Part shown: positions 53,210 through 61,772 of the stretch, piece by piece | Layout: each line of letters begins with the position of its first letter | Numbering within the stretch: position 1 is the first letter of the stretch | Assembly (NCBI GenBank): GCA_965261535.1 | Contig: OZ253469.1 | Coordinates: forward strand, 4,526,001-4,590,000 | Source: VXNE01 sp965261535 | GTDB lineage: Bacteria > Pseudomonadota > Gammaproteobacteria > Pseudomonadales > Azotimanducaceae | Reading direction: 5' to 3' | Length of the DNA: 64,000 nt | The notes under the pieces: model-generated | Databases searched by the model: none | What the model saw: only the letters and a program-made list of their open reading frames with translations | Told to the model about the DNA's origin: nothing | Made by a program: the position numbers and the translations under genes

Positions 53210-53959
53210 CTAGGAGGCCGTGCGATAGTCGCCCGTGCTCGCGCTTCGGTGGCGCCAGAACGCGAGTTGTTCTCCGACGGCCGCGCGCTCGCGGCGAATG
53301 GGCGCATGGCCGATATCGAGCGCGACGCGCGAAGTGGGCCAGCCGCCCCGGCGCTTCAGGATAGTGAATGCCAGACGGTCGCATTTCCCCGCCGGTTCGC
53401 TCTCGGCCAGGATGCGAAGCTCCGCCATCGACGACTTGTCGGCGGCCGCGGCGGGACGGAACAGGGTTGTCCAGGCGCGGCCCGTTCCGGCGGCAAGCTG
53501 CAGGCGGCGGATCTCGGTGGTCTTGAGCGCCGATTCGTCGAGCCAGGCGAGGGCGGCGCTTGATGCGCCGCTTTTCAGCGCCTGCTCAAGCGCCCACAGC
53601 GCTTCGCGATGGCTTTTCGGGTAGACCAGCAGCACCTTGCCTATGTCGATGCCCGCCCGCGCGAGCGCCGGCGCGTAGGGCACGAAAGGCGGATTGATCC
53701 AGGTGATCCAGCGCGCTTCGTCGCGGCTGATACGCGTCAGGGCGGATGCCAGCAGCCGCAGTTCCCCGATGCCGTGGACATCGCACAGGAGTTCCATCAG
53801 GCCCGCGGCGGGCCAGCCGCCGCCGTATAGCAGTTCGTCGAGCTGCGCGAACCCCGTGGCGTGGTTGTTTGCGGCATTTCGGCGCCGATTCGGGTCCGTC
53901 GCGAGTTCGCGCGCCTTCCAGAGGTCCGGGTGATCCGGCAAGCGAGGTTGAATGTTCAT
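53210..53959 (-). CDS. imuA: ImuA, RecA/SulA-like mutagenesis protein
   Basis: 249 residues from the ATG at 53959. RecA-fold protein of the ImuA type: GFAQLDELLYGGGWPAAGLM, WITWINPPFVPYAPALARAG, VLLVYPKSHREALWALEQAL, LQLAAGTGRAWTTLFRP and FTILKRRGG. First gene of the SOS mutagenesis cassette; two LexA boxes lie immediately upstream. Works with ImuB and DnaE2 in damage-induced mutagenesis. Confidence 0.92.
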   Translation of the reverse strand: MNIQPRLPDHPDLWKARELATDPNRRRNAANNHATGFAQLDELLYGGGWPAAGLMELLCDVHGIGELRLLASALTRISRDEARWITWINPPFVPYAPALARAGIDIGKVLLVYPKSHREALWALEQALKSGASSAALAWLDESALKTTEIRRLQLAAGTGRAWTTLFRPAAAADKSSMAELRILAESEPAGKCDRLAFTILKRRGGWPTSRVALDIGHAPIRRERAAVGEQLAFWRHRSASTGDYRTAS

Positions 53960-53961
53960 TA

Positions 53962-53977
53962 CTGTGTTTCCGTACAG
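53962..53977. promoter_or_regulatory. LexA box, proximal
   Basis: CTGTGTTTCCGTACAG fits CTG-N10-CAG and lies 3 bases upstream of the imuA start codon, where bound LexA would block transcription or initiation. Confidence 0.65.
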
Positions 53978-53993
53978 GGGCCGGACAGGCTAC

Positions 53994-54009
53994 CTGTATC
54001 GATATACAG
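53994..54009. promoter_or_regulatory. LexA box, distal
   Basis: CTGTATCGATATACAG is a near-perfect palindromic SOS box (CTG-N10-CAG), 35 bp upstream of the imuA start. The stronger of the two boxes. Confidence 0.85.
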
Positions 54010-54171
54010 TATCAAGCCGTTATTTGATGACGGCTTACACGAAGATGCGCTGGCAGAGCACTTCAACGTCCGCGAACGCTGATGCAAAAGGCGCATCTGC
54101 CATGCGTACCATTCGTGCGGTGGGTCGGGGGTGCGAGGCTTGGCGAATTTTGGCTACTGAACAAAACAAAG

Positions 54172-54369
54172 ATGCCGCCGAAGGTAAGTGAACTGATCGC
54201 GCGTTTGGAACAGGCGGGATTCCAGAACCGTGGTGGCAAGGGTAGTCATCGCAACTTCGTGCACCCGAACGTGACAAAACCGATAACCATCTCTGGTAAT
54301 CTGAGCGCGGATGCAAAGCGCTATCAGGAGCGTCTCGTCCAACAGGCGATCAGGGAGTCGAAATCGTGA
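54172..54369 (+). CDS. hicA: HicA mRNA-interferase toxin
   Basis: 65 residues from the ATG at 54172 (MPPKVSELIARLEQAGF). Double-stranded-RNA-binding fold with the catalytic His in GGKGSHRNFVHP and the family tail RYQERLVQQAIRES. Cleaves mRNA when its antitoxin is lost. Overlaps hicB by 4 nt. Confidence 0.9.
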   Translation: MPPKVSELIARLEQAGFQNRGGKGSHRNFVHPNVTKPITISGNLSADAKRYQERLVQQAIRESKS

Positions 54370-54605
54370 AACCGAGTGCGCGCTACGTCAAGATTGTCGA
54401 ATGGTCCGAAGAGGATCAATGTTACGTCGGGAGCGCACCTGGGCTGATTTGGGGTGGATGCCATGGCGACGACGAGCAATCGGTTTTCGTCGAGCTATGC
54501 CAGATCGTTGAGGAAGCCATAGAGATATTCATCGCCGATGGCAATCCCCTCCCGCCGGCGACATCGGGAAAGGATTGGTCAAACCGTCTTCAGGACGTAG
54601 CTTGA
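54366..54605 (+). CDS. hicB: HicB antitoxin
   Basis: 79 residues from a GTG. RNase-H-like partial fold: YVKIVEWSEEDQCYVGSAPG, followed by CHGDDEQSVFVELCQIVEEA. Unlike longer HicB proteins it has no C-terminal HTH or ribbon-helix-helix, so it neutralises HicA but may not regulate the operon itself. Confidence 0.85.
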   Translation: MKPSARYVKIVEWSEEDQCYVGSAPGLIWGGCHGDDEQSVFVELCQIVEEAIEIFIADGNPLPPATSGKDWSNRLQDVA

Positions 54606-54924
54606 ACTGAAGGTGCCATGCTGGCGCCTGCGCTTCGCCGGAAACACCCCGAATCCTGGGAGCGAGTAAAGATGGCGGAATTGCCGGAGGCGTTTCTTCC
54701 CGCTCGCCTGGCGGAACGTTGACGGACCTTTCGTCCATGCGCAGCGCGCCCACCGCCAAGGACATCCTGCTCGCCGATGCCGGGCACAGCCCCATCGAGG
54801 TCAAGGCGGGACGTACGGGCACCTGGGACGCTCTATGACTCCGCACCTCTTGGGAAAGCTCTCTGTTACGTCCCGTCGGAACCCGGCGCAGGATAGACGG
54901 AACGCGCAACCCGATAGGCGCAAA
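54606..54924. other. Gene-free stretch
   Basis: No recognisable gene or repeat. Several short open frames on both strands lack similarity or ribosome binding sites. Confidence 0.35.
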
Positions 54925-55511
54925 TCACCCCGCCGCCGCGACCGCCTTGAGCAAGTGTCGCCGTTGCTCCTCGATCGGTTCCGCCCGTTTCCCGGCTGGC
55001 ATGAACCGCGTTAACGAACGCATCGTTTCGATGTCCCTGGCATCACCCAGTCCTGCGGCGCCTCCGGCGGCTACGCGCTGCGGTGCAACAGCAGAACCTC
55101 CCGCAGGAGCCGCATCGCCAGCGTCGCGTCACCAATCCGCCCAAGCAGGCGCAACATGGCAGCCCGGACGTCACCATTCCGTCCTGATCTTTCCGCTGGC
55201 CAAACGGAGATCAATCGCGCGATCAGGTTGCCAGCCTCGACCGCGCCCCGCTCGACTTGTCGCCTCGCCCAATAGCGCCCTTCGAATACCCCGTCCATTT
55301 CCACGTCATCGGTATCGTCGTCGCGCCGGCCCCACTCATCGAAACAGCCCGTGTCGGTATGGCGGCCCGAGCCCTCTTCCTCGATATGGACGATGGACGC
55401 GTGCAACTCGCAATCCGCCCGTTCCGCCGCCAACTTCAGGACCTCCGCCAAGGCGGCGATGGCCAACAGCAACGGTATCGAGCGCCAAGAAATCGAACGT
55501 GAACTTTCCAA
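54925..55511 (-). pseudogene. 2OG-Fe(II) oxygenase-like protein, C-terminal remnant
   Basis: The minus strand reads LLLAIAALAEVLKLAAERAD then CELHASIVHIEEEGSGRHTD and a Asp/Glu-rich loop (WGRRDDDTDDVEMDGVFEG). This is the region after the catalytic core in a family of bacterial 2OG-Fe(II) oxygenases. Part of the usual linker is missing after GAVEAGNLIARLI. The frame stops at 55071, but the coding pattern resumes in another frame as IETMRSLTRFMPAGKRAEPI to a TGA at 54925. The catalytic half is absent. Clearly decayed. Confidence 0.55.
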
Positions 55512-55597
55512 CCTGATGGCCTTGGTGGAGGTTGACCCTGACGAGGAGAATCCAGCAAGCTTGGGCGAGCTTCATGCGTGAAGGGAGCTTCGAGAGC

Positions 55598-58500
55598 ATG
55601 TTTCGATATTGCTTGGCATCGCTTCTCGCGGCGCTGCTGGCTGTGCCGACGGCGGCGGAGGAGGGGGTCGAGTCGGGCTTCTCGCTGTCCGTGGTGACGG
55701 ACCGGGTGCCGAATGCGCGGCAGATGGCGGAAACCGACTCCGGCTTGCTGCTGGTGGGCTCGCGCACGGCGGGCAACCTCTACGCGGTGGTGCTCGCTCC
55801 GGATCGTCAAGCGGAGGTTGTCACCTTCGCCAGCGGCCTGCGGTTTCCGAGCGGGCTGGCGCTGATCGGCGACGACCTCTATGTGGCGGCGCGCAACCGT
55901 GTGCTGCGCTATCCCGACATAGAGCGGACATTCCGTGATCAGCCGCAGCCGGCACTGGTGACGGACGCGCTGCCGAACGAGGAGAACCACGGCTGGAAGT
56001 ACCTGTCTCTGGGCCCTGACGGATATCTGTACGTTCCCGTCGGCGCGCCGTGCAACATCTGCCAGCGGCAGGAAGAGGTTTTCGCCACCATTCTGCGCAT
56101 GCATCCGGGCACGGGGGAGACGTCGATCTACGCGCGCGGGGTGCGCAACAGCGTCGGCATGGACTGGCATCCCGACACGGGCCAGCTATGGTTCACGGAC
56201 AACGGCCGCGACTGGCTGGGTGACGATCTGCCGCCGGACGAGGTGAACGTCGTCGCCGACGCGGGGGCGCACTACGGCTACCCGCACATACACGGCGCGG
56301 ACATCGTCGATCCGCAATTCGGGACGGGGCACGACCCGGCGGACTACGTGGCGCCGGTGTACGAGATCCAGGCGCACTCGGCAACGCTGGGTATGGCGTT
56401 CTATGCCGCCGGCCAGTTTCCGCGGGCGTACGACCGGGCGCTGTTCATCGCCGAGCACGGCTCGTGGAACCGCACGTCGAAGGTGGGCTACCAAGTGAGC
56501 GTGGTGCGCGCGGGGACGACGGAGGCGGTGCCGTTCGTGGACGTTTGGTTGAAAGGCGAGGCGCACACGGGGCGTCCGGCGGACGTGCTGGCGGCGCGCG
56601 ACGGGTCGCTGCTGATCTCGGACGACTACGGCGGCCGGATCTACCGGGTGACCGCGCCGGCGGTGAAGGTAAATCCGACATCGCTGCGCATCGCGGCGGG
56701 GCGCAGCGCGAGCTATTCCGTGGCATTGTCGGTGCGGCCGACGGCCGACGTCACCGTGGCGGTAGGCGGCGCGACGGCGGAGGTGAGCGTGGACGGGTCG
56801 CCGCTGGTATTCACGCCGACGGACTGGCGCGATGCGCGGACCGTGACGGTGAGCGCGGTGTCGGGGGCGTCGGATACGGTGGTGACCCTGTCCCACGCGG
56901 TGAGCGGCGGTGACTACGAGGGACTGGCGGCTCCTGCGGTGACGGTGACGATCACCAATGATGACGGCGGCGGCGGCGGCGGAGGCGGTGGTGGAGGAGG
57001 AGGCGGCGGAGGCGGCGGTGGCGGGTCGTCGAACCGGCCACCTGTGGCTACGGACGAGATCACGACCCAAGTGGTCGACGTGGGCGCCAGCGTCGACATC
57101 GACCTGTCGGAGCACTTCCGCGACCCGGACCGGCGGTCGCTGACCTACGCCGCGGAGTCCGCCGACATTGAGGTGGCGATGGTCGAAATCGTGGAAGGCA
57201 CGCTGACGGTCCGCGGCGTCGGACACGGCATGACCGCCGTAACGGTGACAGCTACGGACCATCTTGGCCTGACCGCGACGCAACGCTTTGAGGTGACGGC
57301 GGGCCGGATGGTTTCCTTTGCGGATATCGCGCAGTCGGTGCCGGAAGGCGGCACAGCCGAACTGACGGTACGTATCAACCGGCCGCGCAACGCGCCGACG
57401 ATGCTGACCTACGTGCTCGGTGTGGACGAGGACCCGAACAGCAGCGATGCCGACGAGCGCGACCACGGCGGCGAGAACGGCACTGCGACCATTGCGGCGG
57501 GCGAGACGGAAACTCTCATCGAGATCGCGATTCGGGACGATGCGGATATCGAGCCGGCGCGGGAGACCTTCACCGTCACCCTGGAAATGACCGATGCGCA
57601 GGCGGCAGACTTTGCCCTCGGCACGGCGACCGTGCTGGTGACGATCGATGAAGGCGTGTGCGACCGCACGCCGAAAGTGCGCGACGCATTGCGGGGGTCG
57701 CGTTCCTGCGAAGCCACATCGGACAAGGCCCTGGCAGGTCGCCTCTCCCTGGGTATAAGGAACCGGGGGCTGACAGCCGTGCACGTGGACGACTTCTCCG
57801 GGCTGACCGGGCTGCGCACCCTCAATCTCATCGGCAACCGGCTCAAGACGCTGCCGGCGGGCGTGTTCGCGGATCTTGCCGAACTGCGCAATCTGTGGCT
57901 GTCGGACAACGCGCTGACGGCGCTGCCGACTGATCTGTTCGGCGGATTGGCGCAGCTCAACCGGCTGCGCTTGGAAAGCAATGCGCTGGCGGCGCTGCCG
58001 GCGGGCGTGTTCGAGGGCTTGGCGAACCTGACCGAACTGCAGTTGCAGAACAATCCGGGCGCGCCATTCCCGCTAACGCTGACATTGACGCGCACCGACG
58101 CGCAGCCGTGGTCGCCGGGCCCGGCCGAGGTCGTGGCGCGGGTGTCGGAAGGCGCGCCGTTCGCGATGCGTGCGGAGGTGTCGACGGTCAACGGGACGCT
58201 GTCGGCGGACGCCGTCGACGTGTCGGCGGGCACAACCGTGAGCGCTCCGATCACAGTGGTCCAGACCGGCGAAGGCGCAACGCGGCTTGCTCTCGATGTA
58301 GCACCGACAGTGCCGGAGGCGCGCTGCGGGGAATTCGACGAGTATCCTTGCTTTCAAGGGATTGCCACGGCGGTCGGCCAGGCACTCGTGCTGTTCAAGC
58401 ATCCACCGATGGAGAGGGGTTCGGTGCCGGATGCGGAGCTTGCGACCGACGGCGACTCGGTGCGCATAGAACTATCGAGGCTCTTCGCCGCTTCCGACGG

Positions 58501-58768
58501 CGGCGCGTTGACGTACGCGGCGCGGTCGAGCGATCCACTGTTGGCGACCGTGATCGTCAATGGCAGTGTCCTGATCGTCATATCGAACGAGGCCGACAAG
58601 GAAGGCACGGTTACGATCACCGTGACGGCGACGGATAGCGATGGCCTGCCGGTCACACTTACGTTCGAAGCGAAAATCGAAACGATGCCGCGGGGGTTGT
58701 TTCGCGGCTGGCGCAAAGTCTTGCTCCCCCAGGCCTCGCAGACGCCGAACCGGGCCGATCAGGAGTGA
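55598..58768 (+). CDS. Secreted sorbosone-dehydrogenase-like propeller with Calx-beta, polyglycine and LRR regions
   Basis: 1056 residues. Signal peptide 1-20 (MFRYCLASLLAALLAVPTAA). Residues about 25-365 are a six-bladed propeller of the sorbosone/PQQ glucose dehydrogenase type: GLRFPSGLALIGDDLYVAAR, YLSLGPDGYLYVPVGAPCN, WFTDNGRDWLGDDLPPDEVN, HYGYPHIHG, FIAEHGSWNRT, RPADVLAARDGSLLISDDYG. Then a beta domain (about 370-455), about 20 glycines in a row (457-476), a cadherin-like repeat, a Calx-beta-like repeat (SVPEGGTAELTVRINRP), three leucine-rich repeats (about 734-820, LRTLNLIGNRLKTLPAGVFA) and a last cadherin-like domain. Probably an exported or surface enzyme-adhesin. The substrate is unknown. 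Confidence 0.8.
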   Translation: MFRYCLASLLAALLAVPTAAEEGVESGFSLSVVTDRVPNARQMAETDSGLLLVGSRTAGNLYAVVLAPDRQAEVVTFASGLRFPSGLALIGDDLYVAARNRVLRYPDIERTFRDQPQPALVTDALPNEENHGWKYLSLGPDGYLYVPVGAPCNICQRQEEVFATILRMHPGTGETSIYARGVRNSVGMDWHPDTGQLWFTDNGRDWLGDDLPPDEVNVVADAGAHYGYPHIHGADIVDPQFGTGHDPADYVAPVYEIQAHSATLGMAFYAAGQFPRAYDRALFIAEHGSWNRTSKVGYQVSVVRAGTTEAVPFVDVWLKGEAHTGRPADVLAARDGSLLISDDYGGRIYRVTAPAVKVNPTSLRIAAGRSASYSVALSVRPTADVTVAVGGATAEVSVDGSPLVFTPTDWRDARTVTVSAVSGASDTVVTLSHAVSGGDYEGLAAPAVTVTITNDDGGGGGGGGGGGGGGGGGGGGSSNRPPVATDEITTQVVDVGASVDIDLSEHFRDPDRRSLTYAAESADIEVAMVEIVEGTLTVRGVGHGMTAVTVTATDHLGLTATQRFEVTAGRMVSFADIAQSVPEGGTAELTVRINRPRNAPTMLTYVLGVDEDPNSSDADERDHGGENGTATIAAGETETLIEIAIRDDADIEPARETFTVTLEMTDAQAADFALGTATVLVTIDEGVCDRTPKVRDALRGSRSCEATSDKALAGRLSLGIRNRGLTAVHVDDFSGLTGLRTLNLIGNRLKTLPAGVFADLAELRNLWLSDNALTALPTDLFGGLAQLNRLRLESNALAALPAGVFEGLANLTELQLQNNPGAPFPLTLTLTRTDAQPWSPGPAEVVARVSEGAPFAMRAEVSTVNGTLSADAVDVSAGTTVSAPITVVQTGEGATRLALDVAPTVPEARCGEFDEYPCFQGIATAVGQALVLFKHPPMERGSVPDAELATDGDSVRIELSRLFAASDGGALTYAARSSDPLLATVIVNGSVLIVISNEADKEGTVTITVTATDSDGLPVTLTFEAKIETMPRGLFRGWRKVLLPQASQTPNRADQE

Positions 58769-58840
58769 GCGAAAGGTTGGTCGTAGCTCCGTAGGGGGAG
58801 TATGATACACTCTTCAATACACCTTCAGTCTTCAAAAGCA

Positions 58841-59053
58841 ATGCGTACGAATATCGTCCTGGATGACGACCTGGTCGAGCAGGCGTTCGCGCTCACCGGC
58901 GTTAGAACGAAGCGCGAACTCGTGCATCTGGCACTCAGCGAATTGGTGCGCCAGCGGAAAAAAAAGAACCTCTTCGACCTGGCGGGCAAGGTGAAGTTGC
59001 GTCCGGACTTCGACCACAAGGAGATGCGGCGGCTCCGTGACGGTTCTGATTGA
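58841..59053 (+). CDS. vapB: VapB-type antitoxin
   Basis: 70 residues. MRTNIVLDDDLVEQAFALTG then RTKRELVHLALSELVRQRKK is the ribbon-helix-helix (VapB/Arc-like) pattern; the tail LFDLAGKVKLRPDFDH binds the toxin. Overlaps vapC by 17 nt. Confidence 0.9.
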   Translation: MRTNIVLDDDLVEQAFALTGVRTKRELVHLALSELVRQRKKKNLFDLAGKVKLRPDFDHKEMRRLRDGSD

Positions 59054-59456
59054 CACGTCCGTGTGGGTCGACGTGCTTCGAGACGCGAGCGGCGCGGCCG
59101 CGGACCGTGTGCGATCCATCGTCGCCGACGACGAGGTGGTGCTTACGCGCTTCAACCAGTTGGAGTTGCTGCAGGGCGCCGTCGACGAACAGGAGTGGAC
59201 AACCCTGGCCCGCTACCTGGACGGTCAGGATTACATCGAAGCAGATGCCGACACTTGGCGCGCCGCGGCCCGCATCTACTACGAGTTGCGGCGCCGGGGC
59301 CGAACGGTGCGTAGCGCGATCGACTGTTGCATCGCGCAACTTGCCATCGAGCACGAGGCGCTGTTGCTCCACAAGGATCGCGACTTCGAAACCATAGCGG
59401 AGATCCGACCGCTCGTGGCGCAGCGCATTTTCTTCCCGGCGGGCCAAGCGCCGTGA
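59037..59456 (+). CDS. vapC: VapC PIN-domain ribonuclease toxin
   Basis: 139 residues from a GTG (MTVLIDTSVWVDVLRD). PIN acids: Asp6, Glu43 (FNQLELLQG), Asp in RSAIDCCIAQLA and Asp in HKDRDFETIAEI. A magnesium-dependent RNase, usually of tRNA or rRNA, held in check by VapB. The translational overlap with vapB is typical. Confidence 0.92.
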   Translation: MTVLIDTSVWVDVLRDASGAAADRVRSIVADDEVVLTRFNQLELLQGAVDEQEWTTLARYLDGQDYIEADADTWRAAARIYYELRRRGRTVRSAIDCCIAQLAIEHEALLLHKDRDFETIAEIRPLVAQRIFFPAGQAP

Positions 59457-59469
59457 CGCGCTTTCTCCC

Positions 59470-59796
59470 ATGACCATCGACACCGCCATTCGCGGTAGCC
59501 TGTTCGCGCCGGATTTCCTGAACGAACCGGAATCCATTGGCGAATTGCCCGAATGGGACGACCTCGACGCTGCTACCCTCGACCGCCGCCTGTATCTGCG
59601 GGAAAAGCTCGACGCCCTTTTCTTCCACCTCTACGGCATAACCCACCGCGACGACGTCCGCTACGTCTACTCCACGTTCCCTATCGTGAAACGCCAGGAG
59701 ACCGCTGCATACCGCGGCTACCGATCCCGAGACCTCTGCCTCGCCTGGATGAACGCCCTTGCCGCCGGGCGCCCGGATGCAAACGTAAATGGATAA
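59470..59796 (+). pseudogene. C-terminal fragment of an Eco57I-type DNA methylase
   Basis: 108 residues. LREKLDALFFHLYGITHRDD then VRYVYSTFPIVKRQETAAYR matches the extreme C-terminus of large N6-adenine methylases of the Eco57I/type IIG kind (ELDALFFHLYGIxRDDVxYIxDTFPIV). There is no catalytic NPPY and no SAM motif. It has its own ATG 13 nt after vapC but is probably a leftover tail. Confidence 0.65.
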
Positions 59797-59951
59797 CCGC
59801 ACGAACTTCTACTGAGACGGGTCGTCGGTAACCTGAAGGGGAAGCCAAGCTTGGTCAATTGTGCGAAAGGAGTGGCACGTCTAGTCGAGTCTCTCGCGAG
59901 AAGACATGAACAGCCCGCGCCGTCAGCTAGGCTTGACGTAGTGAGGACTGA

Positions 59952-61082
59952 ATGAACCGAATCGACGCCATCCGCATTCGTGGCTTCAGGTCCTTGGCAG
60001 ACGTCGAGCTTATCGGATTGCCTGATACGACTGTCCTGATCGGAGCCAATGGGTCCGGCAAATCCAACTTCATCCGATTCTTCGAAATGGTGAGCTGGAT
60101 GCTCCGCGCGCGTCGGCTCGGCGAGTTCGTGGCCAGGCACGGCGGCGCCAACGATCAGCTTTTTGGTGGTAGCAGCCGCACAAACCGCGTGGAGGCCGAG
60201 CTGTCCCTGGACACGGATGCTGGCAGAGACGACTATCGCTTCGTGCTTGCCCATGCGCATCCGGATCGGTTCGTCTTTGCCGAGGAGGCGTTCCGGTCCG
60301 GCAGGCAGAACTTTCCCTTTCCAACCGAGGCGCAATGGCGACCACTCGGGGTCGGTCACGAGGAGGCGCGAATCGTCGAAACCGCACAAACCGGGCAGCC
60401 CGATAGCATCAATCGCAAGACCGCTTCGGTGGTCGTCCGCGTGCTGCGAAACTGCGCGGCCTTTCAGTTTCACGACACGTCCGACAGTTCGAACTTCAAG
60501 AGATCTTGGGATGTCGGAGACAATAATAGCCTGCGCACGGATGGCGGCAATCTCGCTGCCGTTCTGTACCGGTTGGAACACAAGGATGTCGGGCGCTTCG
60601 AACAGATCTGCCGTCACATCAGCCGCATACTGCCGGTCTTCGATCGCTTTCAGATCGAAGAAAGATACGAAAAGGTGATGCTGCGGTGGAAGCCCAAGGG
60701 CTCGGATGAAACCTTCGGAGCGCACCTCACATCGGATGGTTCCTTGCGCTTTTTTGCGCTCGTGACGCTATTGAACCTGCCGCCGGAGATGCTGCCGGAT
60801 GTCATCCTGTTGGATGAGCCGGAGCTTGGCTCGCATCCCGCCGCCATCGCGCTGGTCGGCAACATGATCAAGTCGCTCGCTACGGAAAGACAGGTGATCA
60901 TCGCGACGCAGTCGCCCTTGCTCGTCGACGCGTTCGGTCTGGATGAGATCGTCGTGCTGGAACTCTGCGACCAACGAACGGAATTCCGCAGACTCAACGA
61001 GGACGACTACCGAATCTGGCTCGACGACAGCTTCACAACGGGCGAGCTGTGGCAAAAGAACCTCATCGGTGGGCGCCCGTGA
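59952..61082 (+). CDS. AAA ATPase of an AbiL-like pair
   Basis: 376 residues. IRGFRSLADVELIGLPDTTV and LIGANGSGKSNFIRFFEMV (Walker A, about 30-38), GSLRFFALVTLLNLPPEMLP, VILLDEPELGSHPAAIALV (Walker B), and QVIIATQSPLLVDAF (sensor His replaced by Gln-Ser). Same build as the ATPases of OLD, Septu, PARIS and AbiL systems. The partner is DUF4276, with an overlap of 4 nt, which is the AbiLi/AbiLii arrangement. Expected to sense invasion and license its partner nuclease. Confidence 0.85.
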   Translation: MNRIDAIRIRGFRSLADVELIGLPDTTVLIGANGSGKSNFIRFFEMVSWMLRARRLGEFVARHGGANDQLFGGSSRTNRVEAELSLDTDAGRDDYRFVLAHAHPDRFVFAEEAFRSGRQNFPFPTEAQWRPLGVGHEEARIVETAQTGQPDSINRKTASVVVRVLRNCAAFQFHDTSDSSNFKRSWDVGDNNSLRTDGGNLAAVLYRLEHKDVGRFEQICRHISRILPVFDRFQIEERYEKVMLRWKPKGSDETFGAHLTSDGSLRFFALVTLLNLPPEMLPDVILLDEPELGSHPAAIALVGNMIKSLATERQVIIATQSPLLVDAFGLDEIVVLELCDQRTEFRRLNEDDYRIWLDDSFTTGELWQKNLIGGRP

Positions 61083-61720
61083 TTCGGCTTGCTATTTCGG
61101 TAGAGGGCCGAACTGAGGAGGAATTCGTCAAGACTGTGCTCTTGGATCATCTACGCCCGATGGCCATTGAAATCCAGCCAGTCCTGATAGGACGCGCGCG
61201 CAATGCGGACGAGGGCGGCGGCAACGTCACGATCGACCGATTGACATCCGAAATGGCGAGCCTTTACCAGTCCTTCGACGCGGTGACTTCGCTGGTCGAT
61301 TTCTACGGATTCCGGGACAAAGGACGTAGAACCGTCCAGGAGTTGGAGACCCATCTGCATGGTGAGGTTGGCAACAGGATCGGGGGCAGTTGGAACGAAA
61401 CGAAAGTGTTCCCATACGTTCAACAGTACGAGTTCGAGGGCCTGTTGTTTGCCGATGTCGAGGCTTTCGGCGGGTTGATTGACATTCCAGACGACTCCGT
61501 TGCGGCGCTGAGGAGAATACGTGCCCAATTCCCGACCCCGGAGGACATCAACGACGATCCGAACGCGGCACCCAGCAAGCGCATTGTCGATGCTATCCGA
61601 AGATACCGAAAATCCGTTCATGGCCCCCAAGTCGCCGAGACAGTGGGTTTGGGTGCAATTCGGGCCGAGTGCTCGCGATTCAACGCGTGGGTAGCGCGCT
61701 TGGAGTCTCTATCGAACTGA
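61079..61720 (+). CDS. DUF4276 protein, TOPRIM-like partner of the ATPase
   Basis: 213 residues from a GTG (VIRLAISVEGRTEEEFVKTV). The Glu in VEGRTEEEF, the DFYGF segment (VTSLVDFYGFRDK) and YEFEGLLFADVEAF follow the TOPRIM/RloB-like layout of DUF4276: one Glu, then acidic pairs. Such proteins pair with AAA ATPases in AbiL-type abortive infection and may act as nucleases. Translation is coupled to the ATPase gene. Confidence 0.83.
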   Translation: MIRLAISVEGRTEEEFVKTVLLDHLRPMAIEIQPVLIGRARNADEGGGNVTIDRLTSEMASLYQSFDAVTSLVDFYGFRDKGRRTVQELETHLHGEVGNRIGGSWNETKVFPYVQQYEFEGLLFADVEAFGGLIDIPDDSVAALRRIRAQFPTPEDINDDPNAAPSKRIVDAIRRYRKSVHGPQVAETVGLGAIRAECSRFNAWVARLESLSN

Positions 61721-61772
61721 TCCGCGCCGGTGTGCTTGCCGCGAGCCGTGGTTGGAATAACATCTTGCCGCT

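Noticed and set aside
54035..54171. Possible additional gene before hicA
   Set aside because: Only a short frame without a start signal; hicA starts cleanly at 54172.
56186..57784. A 532-codon His/Arg-rich minus-strand frame
   Set aside because: Antisense shadow of the propeller/LRR gene; no start signal and no domain.
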